Shown here: positions 35,975 through 45,660 of the stretch, piece by piece
How the letters are laid out: the number at the start of each line of letters is the position of its first letter
Numbering within the stretch: the stretch's first letter is position 1
NCBI GenBank assembly: GCA_024226935.1
Contig: JAAELK010000256.1
Coordinates: 1-64,000 of the forward strand
From: Desulfobacteraceae bacterium
GTDB lineage: Bacteria; Desulfobacterota; Desulfobacteria; Desulfobacterales; Desulfobacteraceae
DNA: 64,000 bases
Reading direction: 5' to 3'
The notes under the pieces: generated by a model
Databases searched by the model: none
Seen by the model: only the letters and a program-made list of their open reading frames with translations
Told to the model about the DNA's origin: nothing
Made by a program: the position numbers and the translations under genes

Positions 35975-36643
35975 TTAATTCGCTCCATATTCTTCAAGAT
36001 AGGCATCAATTTTTTTCTGCATGGCATCATCTATAATTACCCGGCCGTCAACAACTTTGTTGTGAAGATAGGAGGTGATATCTGAAATGGATACAATGGA
36101 AAAAATAGGGATGCCCAGGACTTTTTCTACTTCTTTTAAAGCATTTTGGTCTGTCTTCCCTTTTTCCTGGCGATTGACGCTGATGACAATTCCCGTGACT
36201 CTTGGATTGTCACAGGCCTTCAAAATTTCTAAGGATTCCCGGATGGCTTTGCCCGAGGTGATGACATCATCCACCAGAACGAGTCTGGTGTCGGCGGTTA
36301 AGGGCATGCCCACCACCGCAGTTTTGTCTCCATAGGTTTTGGCTTCTTTTCGGTTAAAAACATATCCTTTGTCAAGGTCCATGTCGGAGAGGGCGGCTGC
36401 AGCGCTAATACACAGGGGAATCCCTTTATAGGCAGGGCCGTATATTCCGTCAAAATCCTCTCCAAAGTGCTCCTGGATGGCTTTGGCATAATAGGTGCCG
36501 AGAGTCTTGATTTTACTGCCGGTGTCAAACATGCCGGTATTTATGAAGTAGGGGGCGATACGGCCGCTTTTTAATTCAAATTCACCAAATTTTAAGGCAT
36601 CGCATTTGATTAAAAATTCAATAAATTCTTCCTGGTAGGTCAT
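35975..36643 (-). CDS. pyrE: Orotate phosphoribosyltransferase
   Basis: It makes orotidine 5'-phosphate from orotate and PRPP in pyrimidine synthesis. The 222-residue protein shows the PRPP-binding loop LVLVDDVITSGKA and the flexible catalytic loop with Lys residues around FNRKEAKTYGD. Length matches the family. It is the last gene of a pyrD-pyrK-pyrE minus-strand set, 52 bp after pyrK. Identity is secure. Confidence 0.95.
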   Translation of the reverse strand: MTYQEEFIEFLIKCDALKFGEFELKSGRIAPYFINTGMFDTGSKIKTLGTYYAKAIQEHFGEDFDGIYGPAYKGIPLCISAAAALSDMDLDKGYVFNRKEAKTYGDKTAVVGMPLTADTRLVLVDDVITSGKAIRESLEILKACDNPRVTGIVISVNRQEKGKTDQNALKEVEKVLGIPIFSIVSISDITSYLHNKVVDGRVIIDDAMQKKIDAYLEEYGAN

Positions 36644-36695
36644 GGATTTATCCTTGTCTTTTTATGTTAATCTTGGATTTTAAAAAATTTAGGTT

Positions 36696-37526
36696 CTAGG
36701 ATTGGCATCGCCATGAAAAATACTGGTCCATGTTGACGGGTTTGCCAGATTTTAATAGGGCTATCTTATTAAAATCATCCATGGTGCGAAGGCGCTTTGA
36801 ATCAAATACCGGGCCGTCCTTGCACACCACCTGCTCACCGCAAACACAGGCTCCGCATACCCCAAAACCGCAGCGCATATACCGTTCCAGGGAAACCTGG
36901 CAGGGGATATCAAAGGATTCACAGAGAAGAAAAACACGGTGCATCATAATTTCAGGACCGCAGGTATATACCATTTCCAATGGTTGTTTATCGGTTTTTT
37001 TCCGGTTTATAATCTCTTTTTCCAGCAGATCGGTGACAAACCCCTTGTGTCCCTGGCTGCCGTCATCGGTGCAGATTTGCCGCTGGATATCAAACCTGTG
37101 GCGATACAAAAGAAACTCTTTGGATCTGGCCCCGTGGATAAAAATGATATCCCGGTCAAGGGTTTCAACCAGGGGAGCCAGGGGGGCCATGCCGCAACCT
37201 CCGGCTACAACGGCAATGTTGGAAGAGGAGATGGTATGGAAACCATTGCCAAATGGTCCTCGAAACCCCATAAGGTCACCCTCTTCCATGGCCACGGCTT
37301 TTTTGGAAAAGAGTCCCTTGGCTTCGATGGTGATGCCGAACCTGGATTTGTTGTGATGGGAAATTGTATAGGGTTTTTCATCCATTCCCGGTATCCATAT
37401 CATCACAAACTGACCCGGTTTAAAATCCAGGGAATAGTCAAAAAACAAGGTGGCAAAGTTGGCGCTGTCGATTCGTTTATGGGCCAGCTTCAACATGATT
37501 GGGGTTTGGTCGGTGACAGGTTTCAT
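36696..37526 (-). CDS. pyrK: Dihydroorotate dehydrogenase electron-transfer subunit
   Basis: A 276-residue FAD and [2Fe-2S] protein that passes electrons from the PyrD flavin to NAD+. The N-terminal part is a ferredoxin-reductase-type flavin and nucleotide domain; the C-terminal cluster motif is C219, C224, C227 and C235 (CGFGVCGAC ... C). I chose ATG 37526, which overlaps the pyrD stop as ATGA and has AGGAAAG upstream, rather than a TTG seven codons earlier. It forms a heterotetramer with PyrD. Confidence 0.95.
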   Translation of the reverse strand: MKPVTDQTPIMLKLAHKRIDSANFATLFFDYSLDFKPGQFVMIWIPGMDEKPYTISHHNKSRFGITIEAKGLFSKKAVAMEEGDLMGFRGPFGNGFHTISSSNIAVVAGGCGMAPLAPLVETLDRDIIFIHGARSKEFLLYRHRFDIQRQICTDDGSQGHKGFVTDLLEKEIINRKKTDKQPLEMVYTCGPEIMMHRVFLLCESFDIPCQVSLERYMRCGFGVCGACVCGEQVVCKDGPVFDSKRLRTMDDFNKIALLKSGKPVNMDQYFSWRCQS

Positions 37527-38443
37527 TGGGCACTTTCCTGGAAGCAATTTGTTTTATGGGCGGCTCCCCGGATCTTATCCAAGGTGGTGCCATGGGTTGT
37601 AAGCCAGGAGTTAAGTTCCTGGTTGACTTGATTAAAAATATTTATGCCCCGGTATCGAACCCCAGAACCAATACCCACAAGACTGGCCCCTGCCATGATC
37701 ATTTCCACGGCATCTTCTCCCGTGGTTACACCGCCAAGTCCAATGATGGGAATGGAAACAGCCTTGTAGATATCATAGACACATCGAATGGCAATGGGTT
37801 TTATCATGGGGCCTGAAAGCCCGCCCTTTTTAAATGCCAGTATGGGCATTTGGGCTTCAATGTCAATGACCATGCCGGGTCCTGCTGTGTTAATGGCGCA
37901 GATGGCATCGGCACCTGCATCTTCACAGGCTTTTGCAATTTTTGCGATATCCGGGGCCTGGGGGGTCAATTTGGCAATCAGGGGTTGGTCAATAACCTTT
38001 TTTACAGCGGCCACCACATCAAAGGCGGATTTTTCGTTTACCCCAAAGATCATGCCATGTTCCTCGGAATTGGGGCAGGAAATATTGATTTCAATGAAAT
38101 CGGGATTTTTGGCTGTAACAAATTGAGCCACGGCCTGGTATTCCTTTACGGAACCTCCATAAATACTGGCATTTAAGGGGAAATTTCTTTTTTCAAGGGC
38201 TTTCCATTCCTCTTCCATGTGGGCATATCCCGGGGTGGGCAAACCCACGGCATTGATCATGCCATGGCCCAGATCGATGACCGTTGGGTTTTTGTGTCCA
38301 TCCCTGGGGGCCGGGCCTATGGATTTCATGGTTACAAGGCCGCATCCGTTCTTGTGGACCCTTTCCAGAATCTCTTTATTGTTCCCGAGGACACCCGAGG
38401 CCAGTACAAGGGGATTATTTAAATTTTTACCTAAAAATTTCAT
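37523..38443 (-). CDS. pyrD: Dihydroorotate dehydrogenase, class 1B catalytic subunit
   Basis: A 306-residue FMN-dependent TIM-barrel enzyme oxidising dihydroorotate to orotate. The catalytic cysteine is Cys123 in NISCPN, the class 1 signature, and class 1B is confirmed by the coupled pyrK. FMN-phosphate binding residues are in GLGGVTTGEDA and GIGSGV. It is the first gene of a pyrD-pyrK-pyrE set that follows the nqr operon on the same strand with a 168-bp gap. Confidence 0.95.
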   Translation of the reverse strand: MKFLGKNLNNPLVLASGVLGNNKEILERVHKNGCGLVTMKSIGPAPRDGHKNPTVIDLGHGMINAVGLPTPGYAHMEEEWKALEKRNFPLNASIYGGSVKEYQAVAQFVTAKNPDFIEINISCPNSEEHGMIFGVNEKSAFDVVAAVKKVIDQPLIAKLTPQAPDIAKIAKACEDAGADAICAINTAGPGMVIDIEAQMPILAFKKGGLSGPMIKPIAIRCVYDIYKAVSIPIIGLGGVTTGEDAVEMIMAGASLVGIGSGVRYRGINIFNQVNQELNSWLTTHGTTLDKIRGAAHKTNCFQESAQ

Positions 38444-38611
38444 GGTATCTGTCCTGTTTTGTATAGAACCCGCCTGCTCTTTTTATTTTGTTTGTTCTGC
38501 CGATAGCCCCTGGTTGCAGGGCATGTCAGCAGTGCAGCCCCTATTGGTTGCAGCGTCCATTCCTATGGCGGCATCTTTTTAGCATATAATGGGGTCAGGA
38601 AACAACGCCTT

Positions 38612-39817
38612 TTAAAATTTATCGTAAAAGATCATTTCATCTTCCACCCCAAGATCATATAAGGCATTGATGGTCGCATCGATCATGGGTGGCGGGCCGC
38701 ATAAATAAAATTCAATCTCCGTGGGGTCTTCATGGGCGCACAAATAGGAATCACACAAATTGTTGTGGATAAAGCCCGTCATGCCGGTCCACTTGTCTTC
38801 TTTGTCCGGATTAGAAAGTGCAACCCTGTAGCTGAAATTGTCATACCGTCGTTCCAGATCTTTGAAAATTTTGTCATAAAACATCTCTTTTTTAGACCTG
38901 GCTCCATACCAGAAAGAAATTTTTCGTTTTGTGTGGACCCCATCCAGCTGGTGAAGAATATGGCTTCTCAAGGGAGCCATGCCGGCCCCTCCTCCGATAA
39001 AGCACATCTCATTTTTGCTTTCTTTGGCCATGAAATCTCCGTAGGGTCCGCTGATAAGTACCTTGTCTCCGGGTTTTAACCCAAAAATAAAGGAAGATCC
39101 AAACCCCGGCGGAATGCCTTCTGTACCCGGTGGGGGGGTGGCAATTCTTACATTCATCATCATAATTTCATTGTCATGGGGTGGGTTGGCCAGGGAATAG
39201 GCTCTGAAACCTGCTTTCATACCCCTTGCCGTCAGGGATAGAAAATTGTATTTTTTCCATTCACTGATATATTTGCTTGCAATATGAAAATCTTTGAAGG
39301 TTAAATCATATTCAGGTACATCAATCTGGATATAGGCTCCGGCCTTGAAATCCATGGGTGTTTCAGGTTTTAATACCAATTCCTTGATAAAGGTGGCCAC
39401 ATTATCATTGGAGACCACAACGGCGTTGATTTTTTTAATGCCAAAAATGGATTCCGGAATTTTGATCTCAAGGTTTTCCTTTACCTTGAGTTGGCAGGCA
39501 AGGCGTTTATTGGTAAGTTTATCCCTGCGGCTTAAGTGAGCCAGTTCCGTGGGCAGGATACTGCCTCCGCCGTGAATCACCTCGCATTTGCACATGCCGC
39601 AGGAGCCGGAGCCGCCGCAGGCTGAAGGCAAAAAAAATTCCTGATCTCCGAGAGCGGACAAAAGGGAGGGAGTACCGGAAATTTTCAGGGTATTGTCTTT
39701 GTTAATGATGATGTCGTGTTCCCCCTGGCTTGTTACCCTGGCTTCCACAAAAAGCAGTATCGTTACCAGGGCAAAGATGACGCCTGAAAAGACAAGTATG
39801 CTGATAAGGTAAATCAA
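38612..39817 (-). CDS. nqrF: Na+-translocating NADH:quinone reductase subunit F
   Basis: The NADH-oxidising subunit, 401 residues, held by an N-terminal helix (about 1-25). The [2Fe-2S] cysteines are C67, C73, C76 and C108, and the FAD/NADH domains follow (RAYSLANPP for FAD and GGAGMAPLRSH for NAD). Electrons go from NADH through FAD to the [2Fe-2S] cluster and then to the rest of the pump. It is the last gene of nqrABCDEF, 12 bp after nqrE. Confidence 0.96.
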   Translation of the reverse strand: MIYLISILVFSGVIFALVTILLFVEARVTSQGEHDIIINKDNTLKISGTPSLLSALGDQEFFLPSACGGSGSCGMCKCEVIHGGGSILPTELAHLSRRDKLTNKRLACQLKVKENLEIKIPESIFGIKKINAVVVSNDNVATFIKELVLKPETPMDFKAGAYIQIDVPEYDLTFKDFHIASKYISEWKKYNFLSLTARGMKAGFRAYSLANPPHDNEIMMMNVRIATPPPGTEGIPPGFGSSFIFGLKPGDKVLISGPYGDFMAKESKNEMCFIGGGAGMAPLRSHILHQLDGVHTKRKISFWYGARSKKEMFYDKIFKDLERRYDNFSYRVALSNPDKEDKWTGMTGFIHNNLCDSYLCAHEDPTEIEFYLCGPPPMIDATINALYDLGVEDEMIFYDKF

Positions 39818-39829
39818 ATATTTTCTCCT

Positions 39830-40438
39830 TTAAAGGGTAATTCCTGAGAACATCATGAATGTCATGGCCATGAGTCCTGCAATGATCATGGTGATGCCGA
39901 ATCCTTCAAGCCCCTTTGGAACATCGGCATATTGGGTTTTTTTGCGTATGGCTGCTATGGATACGATGGCCAGCATCCATCCCGTGCCGGAACCTGCTCC
40001 AAAGACAATGGATTCAACCAGGGTGTAGTTTCTTTCCACCATAAAAAGCGAGGTGCCGAGGATGGCGCAGTTCACGGCAATCAGGGGCAAAAATACCCCC
40101 AGGGTGGCATAGAGCAAAGGGGAATATTTATCAATGATCATTTCAACTGCCTGGACAATGGCGGCAATAACGGCGATGAAAGTAATAAATTTTAAAAAGC
40201 TTAGGTCAAGATCCGGCAACCCTGCCCAGGATAGGGCTCCTGGCGCCAGAAGGCCGTGGTAGATAAGCCAGTTGACAGGGCTTGTGACGGTGAGGACAAA
40301 TATGACGGCAAAGCCGAGCCCTGTTGCGGTTTCAATATTTTTGGATACCGCTATAAAAGAGCACATTCCCAAAAAGTATGCCAAAAGGATGTTTCCGATA
40401 AACACAGAATTGATAAACAGACTCAATAAATCTCCCAT
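39830..40438 (-). CDS. nqrE: Na+-translocating NADH:quinone reductase subunit E
   Basis: A 202-residue six-helix membrane subunit. The conserved cysteines C26 (LGMCSF) and C124 (VNCAILG) match those that share an intramembrane [2Fe-2S] cluster with NqrD. Its ribosome site AAGGAG lies at the end of a 14-bp tandem repeat (listed separately). NqrD and NqrE are inverted-topology homologs. Identity secure. Confidence 0.95.
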   Translation of the reverse strand: MGDLLSLFINSVFIGNILLAYFLGMCSFIAVSKNIETATGLGFAVIFVLTVTSPVNWLIYHGLLAPGALSWAGLPDLDLSFLKFITFIAVIAAIVQAVEMIIDKYSPLLYATLGVFLPLIAVNCAILGTSLFMVERNYTLVESIVFGAGSGTGWMLAIVSIAAIRKKTQYADVPKGLEGFGITMIIAGLMAMTFMMFSGITL

Positions 40439-40446
40439 TCTATCTC

Positions 40447-40488
40447 CTTATTTTCCTGGCCTTATTTTCCCGGCCTTATTTTCCCGGC
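40447..40488 (-). repeat. Three tandem 14-bp repeats ending in the nqrE ribosome site
   Basis: On the plus strand the unit CTTATTTTCC(T/C)GGC occurs three times in a row at 40447-40460, 40461-40474 and 40475-40488. Read on the minus strand, the unit is GCCGGGAAAATAAG, and the last copy merges into the nqrE Shine-Dalgarno (AAGGAGATAGAATG). It lies in the 86-bp nqrD-nqrE spacer, so copy number changes could alter spacing or mRNA folding ahead of nqrE. Confidence 0.85.
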
Positions 40489-40524
40489 CTGGTTTTTTGC
40501 CGGTTGCTGTTTTTTGACTGGTTT

Positions 40525-41157
40525 TTATTTTTTTTCATGGGATATGCCGGCCAGGCTGTTCTTAAGCCAGATTATAAGGCCTATAATGAAGAATGCCCCG
40601 GGAGCCAATACCATCAGACCCATGTTCTGGTAGCCGGCATCAAATAAAACCTGTGGAATAACAGGCAGGCCAAAAAATTTTCCCGTTCCCAGCAATTCCC
40701 GTAAAAAGGCCACAAAAACCAGGATCAGGCCGTAGCCGATTCCGTTGGCAATGCCGTCCACAAAGGAATCGATGGGGTCATTGGCCAGGGCAAATGCTTC
40801 TGCTCTGCCCAGTACGATGCAATTGGTAATGATCAACCCCACAAAGATGGATAATTGCTTGGAGATATCATAAAAAAAGGCTTTGAGTATCTCGTCGGTT
40901 ACGATTACCAGGGAGGCAATGACGGCCAGTTCCACGATGATTCGGATATTGGATGGAATTTTTTTGCGCAAAGAGGAGATAATCATACTGGAGAATGCCG
41001 TAACTGCGGTCAGAGCGACGGCCATGACGATGGCAGTGGACATCTTCACGGTGACGGCAAGGGCTGAACAGATGCCCAATACCTGGTATGCCACAGGATT
41101 TTCTTTCCAGATACCCTTTGCCAGTATTTCTTTATAGTGGGTTTTGTTTTTTAGCAT
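40525..41157 (-). CDS. nqrD: Na+-translocating NADH:quinone reductase subunit D
   Basis: A 210-residue six-helix membrane subunit, with conserved cysteines C30 (LGICSA) and C113 (TNCIVLG) that pair with NqrE cysteines to hold an intramembrane [2Fe-2S] cluster. Its start overlaps the nqrC end by 26 bp, with AAAGGAATCCC before the ATG, implying translational coupling. Identity secure. Confidence 0.95.
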   Translation of the reverse strand: MLKNKTHYKEILAKGIWKENPVAYQVLGICSALAVTVKMSTAIVMAVALTAVTAFSSMIISSLRKKIPSNIRIIVELAVIASLVIVTDEILKAFFYDISKQLSIFVGLIITNCIVLGRAEAFALANDPIDSFVDGIANGIGYGLILVFVAFLRELLGTGKFFGLPVIPQVLFDAGYQNMGLMVLAPGAFFIIGLIIWLKNSLAGISHEKK

Positions 41158-41893
41158 GGGATTCCTTTGATTCTTTTTTTGTGGCCGCCGGCTTTGCCCG
41201 ACGCAAATTGATGGAAACGGCTTCGTATCGGGTCAGGGTGGATTTGATTCCTTCGGAAAGATATTTACCTGTAAGGGTGGCCCCGCTGATACCGTCCACA
41301 TAATTTTTTCGCTCATTTTCAGGCAGGTTTGCAACTTTTCCCTTGGCAATGCCCACGGACACAAATTTATTATGGGAATTGAATATTTTTTTCCCCTTGA
41401 AGTTTTTTTCAAACCAGGTACTTTCTATTTCTCCCCCAAGTCCCGGGGTTTCTGAATGGCTGTATACGGAAAAGCCCGACACGGTTTGTCCATCATTTTC
41501 AAGGGCCAGGTAGCCGTGGATTTTTCCCCAGAGTCCCCGGCTGTTGATGGGCAGGATATAACCCTGGATCACCCCATCGGTTTTATAAAAATACATATGC
41601 ATGGACTTTGGGGTATCTGTTTTAAGGATTTTTCCCCGGTTGTCCACGATGACTGCCTGGATATGCTTGTCATAGAGTGCGTTTGTTTTTTGTTTCGATG
41701 GTTTTTTACCGGTGTCAATGAGGTTAGCGGCCGCAAGAAGATTAATTTTTTTATCCAGTTCAATGTTTTCCTGTTGGAATTTTTTTAAGCCACTGACAGC
41801 TGCTGTGATCAGCAGGCTGCAAATAAATGAGACCAGCAAAGCAAATTTGATTACATTCACTCTGCTGTTTTTATCCCTCTTTGTTTCAGACAT
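41132..41893 (-). CDS. nqrC: Na+-translocating NADH:quinone reductase subunit C
   Basis: A 253-residue periplasmic flavoprotein with one N-terminal anchor helix (about 13-35). The flavinylation motif DGISGATLT is at 201-208, with covalent FMN expected on the threonine of SGAT (T206). ApbE, the flavin transferase that would add it, is not in this window. The start overlaps the nqrB end by eight bp. Confidence 0.95.
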   Translation of the reverse strand: MSETKRDKNSRVNVIKFALLVSFICSLLITAAVSGLKKFQQENIELDKKINLLAAANLIDTGKKPSKQKTNALYDKHIQAVIVDNRGKILKTDTPKSMHMYFYKTDGVIQGYILPINSRGLWGKIHGYLALENDGQTVSGFSVYSHSETPGLGGEIESTWFEKNFKGKKIFNSHNKFVSVGIAKGKVANLPENERKNYVDGISGATLTGKYLSEGIKSTLTRYEAVSINLRRAKPAATKKESKESHAKKQNPL

Positions 41894-43040
41894 TGGGTAT
41901 CCTCTTTGAATTTTTATATTTGATGACCAGATGGTCTACCAGGGGGGCAAATACATTCATGAACAGGATGGCAAGCATTGTGCCTTCCACAAAGGCAGGA
42001 TTAACCACCCGGATTGTCACCGTGAGAAACCCGATTAAAATTCCAAATGTCCATCTTCCGGCATTGGTGCCGGGGGCTGAAACCGGGTCCGTGGCCATGA
42101 AGCAAATTCCGAATAAAAAACCGCCTGCAAATAGGTGGTAGAGGGGGCCGGCTTTGGCCCAGGTTCCTTGTCCTTCCGGGATGATATAAAAGAGAATGGC
42201 CGTTATGATAAGCCCTGTAATCCCACCTAAAATAATGCGAAAATTTGCGATGCGGGTGAGGATTAGAAAAAAGGCTCCTAAAAGACAGGCCAGGGCCGAG
42301 GTCTCACCAATACTGCCCGGTACAAAACCGAGGAATAGATTGGACAATGAAAAACCTGCAGTTGACAGGGCGTGGCTAATGGATTCGCCGTTGATTGCCG
42401 TGACAGCCAGGGCTGTGGCACTGGAAAGTCCATCCACGGTATTTGCTACCCATATGTTTCCGGACATGGATATGGGATAGGAAAAAAAGATAAAGGCCCT
42501 GGCAGTCAGGGCTGGATTTAAAATGTTTCTGCCAGTACCCCCGAAGACTTCCTTGCCGATGATAACTCCGAATGAAATTCCCAGGGCCACCTGCCACAAG
42601 GGGATGGTTGCAGGCAGGGTTAAAGGAAACAATATTCCTGTTACCAGAAAACCTTCGCTTATTTTATGCTTTCGTATGACTGCAAAAAGAATTTCCCAGA
42701 AAAATCCCACCCCGTAGGAGACAATGATGATGGGCAGTACATAGCTCAGTCCCGTGAGAAAGGATTTTACCAGGCCAAACTCTTTTCCCAAGGCAAGACC
42801 CGACTGAAAACCTGTATTATAGATGCCAAAAATCAGGACCGGTAAAAGGGCGATGAGGACAAAACTCATATAGCGCTTGAGATCCAGATGGTCCCGGATA
42901 AAGGGCATTACAAGGGTTTTGGGAGAGGGAAAAAAGAAAAAGGTTTTGGTGGCTTCAAACAGGGGGGCAAATTTTTTATATTTTCCAGTCCCTGTAAATC
43001 TGGGTTCATTCTGATCAAATAGTTTTTTAAGGGGGTTCAT
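41886..43040 (-). CDS. nqrB: Na+-translocating NADH:quinone reductase subunit B
   Basis: The ten-helix membrane subunit, 384 residues from ATG 43040. The flavinylation motif is DGLSSATALA (SSAT at 206-209), with Ser in place of the more common Gly; covalent FMN is expected on T209. NqrB is thought to form much of the Na+ path. It overlaps the nqrA stop as ATGA, which fixes the start. It is slightly shorter than the Vibrio protein (about 415), mainly at the N-terminus. Confidence 0.95.
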   Translation of the reverse strand: MNPLKKLFDQNEPRFTGTGKYKKFAPLFEATKTFFFFPSPKTLVMPFIRDHLDLKRYMSFVLIALLPVLIFGIYNTGFQSGLALGKEFGLVKSFLTGLSYVLPIIIVSYGVGFFWEILFAVIRKHKISEGFLVTGILFPLTLPATIPLWQVALGISFGVIIGKEVFGGTGRNILNPALTARAFIFFSYPISMSGNIWVANTVDGLSSATALAVTAINGESISHALSTAGFSLSNLFLGFVPGSIGETSALACLLGAFFLILTRIANFRIILGGITGLIITAILFYIIPEGQGTWAKAGPLYHLFAGGFLFGICFMATDPVSAPGTNAGRWTFGILIGFLTVTIRVVNPAFVEGTMLAILFMNVFAPLVDHLVIKYKNSKRIPNV

Positions 43041-44371
43041 TCTTTGTCCTTGTAATAGGAATCCATTCCATTGGATAAAATGTTTGTCAATTCTATTTTG
43101 GACGGACAGGTATAAGAGCAAAGTCCGCAGCGGCAGCAATCCAGTAGGCCATATTCCAGGGCGTCTTCTATCTCATGGCTGTGCAGGGCTTTCATTATGA
43201 AACTTGGCATTAAATCATTGGGACAGATAGTTTCACAATAACTGCAATTGATACAGGCTCTTTCTTCCCCGTGGATGTTACAGTCCACTTGTTTATAGTT
43301 TTTGGAAAGACAGGATAAAAAGGTTTTGGAGACGCTTGTTTTGTTAATCCCGGATCTGATGAACCCGAATAGTTCTTCTTTATCCTCTTTGTTCTCTATG
43401 ATATTCAAGGTGTTGTCAAAAAAACCCATATGGCTGTCAAGATCGGCAATTCTGCCGTTGAATTGGCCGGTGGTGATGATTCCGTTCTTGTGAAAATTTC
43501 CGGCCAGAGTTTTAATGGGAGTGCCCTGTCTGACCAGTAGATGGGGTCTTTTATCCCCATTTTTTGTGACGGTAACAATTTTTTGTATGGGGTATTGGCC
43601 GGTGAGTAAAAATTTACCCATCATGACCAGATGTTCTGCATTGATACACCAGGCAGAGTTTTCTTCCGATGATCTTTTTAAGTGAAAGAGTACCACCCCC
43701 GGATCCCAGGCAGGGTAGGTGTCGGGTACCCGGTGGGTGATATGGGCTTTGACGGACTCAAGCCGTTCAAGGCTGCTTTGTCGGGCTGTCACAATGATTG
43801 AATCGGAAAAACATTTTAACAGGTCCAGACCGAATTCAAAGGCGGTTTTTTCATTTTCAAGCAAAATTCCCGGATGGGGAGAAAAAATATCATTGCCGTT
43901 CAGGGAGACAATGATCATGGCAGGATTATGATTGCTGTCCGCCGTATCCTTTGCTGGAAATTGGCGTAAAGACTGCCAGAGTCCTCCCTGTTTGAGAAGT
44001 AGGATCAGCTTTTCTTTGGAAATGGTTTTAAGAGCGGATTTTGTGACAGGATCAAATTGGATAAATTTATCTGATTTGTCCAGGCTGATAACGACTTCTT
44101 GTAATCGTCGGCGTTGGCCAAAGCAGATTTTTTTAACTGTCCCTGTGCCGGGAGATACGTATTGAATGGATTTGTCACGTTTGTCGCAGAACAGAGGCGT
44201 ACCCGTTTTCACCGATTCATTTTCCTTTACCAGCAGTTTCGGGCGGATATAGGGAATATCCATGGCCGACACTCCAATGGTAGTGCTATCTGGTAATTTT
44301 ATGAGGCTTGTGTCCGGTGTTCCGGCAAGTCTGGGTGTAAATCCTTTGGAAACCTTGATTCTTTCCATCAA
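43037..44371 (-). CDS. nqrA: Na+-translocating NADH:quinone reductase subunit A with two [4Fe-4S] motifs
   Basis: A 444-residue cytoplasmic subunit, first gene of the nqr operon. The N-terminal part is NqrA-like (KGFTPRLAGTPD, MDIPYIRPKLLVKENE, SPGTGTVKKI). The C-terminus is unusual: two complete ferredoxin motifs, CINCSYCETICP (C373, C376, C379, C383) and CCRCGLCSYTCP (C412, C415, C418, C422). Such clusters are usual in RnfC; the well-studied Vibrio NqrA has none. The rest of the operon is clearly NQR (an NqrF with [2Fe-2S]/FAD, not RnfB), so this is a mixed form. It could let NqrA accept electrons from ferredoxin, which is inference. Confidence 0.93.
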   Translation of the reverse strand: MMERIKVSKGFTPRLAGTPDTSLIKLPDSTTIGVSAMDIPYIRPKLLVKENESVKTGTPLFCDKRDKSIQYVSPGTGTVKKICFGQRRRLQEVVISLDKSDKFIQFDPVTKSALKTISKEKLILLLKQGGLWQSLRQFPAKDTADSNHNPAMIIVSLNGNDIFSPHPGILLENEKTAFEFGLDLLKCFSDSIIVTARQSSLERLESVKAHITHRVPDTYPAWDPGVVLFHLKRSSEENSAWCINAEHLVMMGKFLLTGQYPIQKIVTVTKNGDKRPHLLVRQGTPIKTLAGNFHKNGIITTGQFNGRIADLDSHMGFFDNTLNIIENKEDKEELFGFIRSGINKTSVSKTFLSCLSKNYKQVDCNIHGEERACINCSYCETICPNDLMPSFIMKALHSHEIEDALEYGLLDCCRCGLCSYTCPSKIELTNILSNGMDSYYKDKE

Positions 44372-44688
44372 TTAAATTCCATTTAATAAATTGTTGAGTA
44401 AACTTAAATAGACTATGGTTTTTTTAAAGCAAAAACTTTTGATTAAAGATCAAACACTATTTTTTGTTTATCATAAATATAGGAACGATTCAAATTATTG
44501 ATTTTACCCACAAAATAAATATAGGAATAACCTATTTTGTCCCTTAAATCTATTTGAATTATCCATTTGCCTCTTTTGCGTTTTTTCTGGGGCGACAAGG
44601 ACAAAGAGATTGTGATATACTGCGGCGTTATCAGGTGTTCCAAAAGTCATAATGGGGTGTTGTGGGCTACAAAACTTAGGATATCAAA
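44372..44688. other. Intergenic region between divergent nqrA and glycosyltransferase genes
   Basis: This 317-bp AT-rich gap must hold the nqr operon promoter (minus) and that of the plus-strand glycosyltransferase. The octamer AAATATAGGAA occurs twice, about 43 bases apart. A 66-codon minus-strand frame around 44443-44643 has no ribosome site and low-complexity content, and I do not accept it. No clear sigma-54 or riboswitch signature is visible. Confidence 0.5.
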
Positions 44689-45381
44689 ATGTGTATGGCT
44701 TTGCCGTCGGTATTGATGCCTGGAAAGGAATGGATTAGCCAGTTGAGTCTGAAAAATAAAATAATAGTAATTGTGTTTTTAAGGGCCCCGGAAATAGGGA
44801 GGGTAAAGACTCGTCTTGCCCGGGATTTAGGGGATGAAAAAACTCTGGTTCTCTACAAAAAATTTGTTCAAACAACTTTGTCGGCCGTTGAAAAATCAGG
44901 CATGGATCACAGAATCTGTTTTTTCCCGGCCCATGGGCAGAGTCTGGTGGAGGACTGGCTTGGGAAGGATCATATTTATATGTTCCAGGCAGGGGATGAT
45001 TTGGGATATCGTATGAGCAATGCTTTGTCTTTCGTATTTGGTCAGGGAGCTCAAAAAGCCATTTTGATCGGCACTGATATCCCGGATATCAGTGCCGATC
45101 ATCTTTTGGAAGCCCAATCCCGGCTTAATGAAAAAGATGTGGTTATAGGCCCCAGTCTCGACGGGGGATATTGGCTCATCGGATTTCAACGCAATCGGTT
45201 TTGCCTCGACCTTTTTTCCCAGATTGACTGGGGAACTGATTCTGTGTTTTCAACCACCATTGAAAAATGTAAAGTTGCCGGTCTTTCCACAGGTATTTTA
45301 CCGACTCTGCAGGATATCGATACCCTGGAGGATCTTCAAAGTTTTCAAAAAAATAATCCCCTATTTGATTTTAATCCATAA
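44689..45381 (+). CDS. TIGR04282-type glycosyltransferase (arsenosugar-associated, DUF2064)
   Basis: A 230-residue soluble glycosyltransferase-A fold protein. Signature segments are FLRAPEIGRVKTRLAR (the nucleotide-sugar loop), IGTDIPDISADHL and GPSLDGGYWLIGF (the DGGY motif). The family is found next to TIGR04283 glycosyltransferases in arsenosugar clusters; here such a partner lies 3 kb away in convergent orientation, with a hybrid kinase between. No ArsM or ArsS gene is seen, so the substrate is not certain. Confidence 0.85.
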   Translation: MCMALPSVLMPGKEWISQLSLKNKIIVIVFLRAPEIGRVKTRLARDLGDEKTLVLYKKFVQTTLSAVEKSGMDHRICFFPAHGQSLVEDWLGKDHIYMFQAGDDLGYRMSNALSFVFGQGAQKAILIGTDIPDISADHLLEAQSRLNEKDVVIGPSLDGGYWLIGFQRNRFCLDLFSQIDWGTDSVFSTTIEKCKVAGLSTGILPTLQDIDTLEDLQSFQKNNPLFDFNP

Positions 45382-45511
45382 TAGTTTGTACGCTGGATTG
45401 AATATTAACTTGCAGTTCTTTTGGTTCTGGTGTTTTACAGGGAGGATTGTTGTGGCTCTTCAGATCTAATTGCCGAAATTTCATGGAGTTTAGTATGGAT
45501 TTGTGTTTTAC

Positions 45512-45555
45512 TGGATCAGAGTATCCTTGGATCAGAGTATCCTTGGATCAGATGG
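45512..45555 (+). repeat. Short tandem repeat
   Basis: The 16-bp unit TGGATCAGAGTATCCT occurs twice at 45512-45527 and 45528-45543, followed by a partial third copy TGGATCAGATGG. Being in the leader of the haem-sensor kinase gene, it may be slippage DNA or a weak operator array. Confidence 0.8.
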
Positions 45556-45660
45556 TTTGGAAATTTTCAGGAGAATGGGTAAATATCTTGAAATACCCTG
45601 TATTCCAGTGGCTGGGATAAAAAATCAAAAAGGAGATCCCATGGAAGAGGTGGAGGTAGA

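Noticed and set aside
43037-44371. The nqr operon as an Rnf complex because of the RnfC-like cysteines
   Set aside because: NqrF with [2Fe-2S] and FAD/NADH domains, the NqrA-type N-terminus and the absence of an RnfB gene settle it as NQR.
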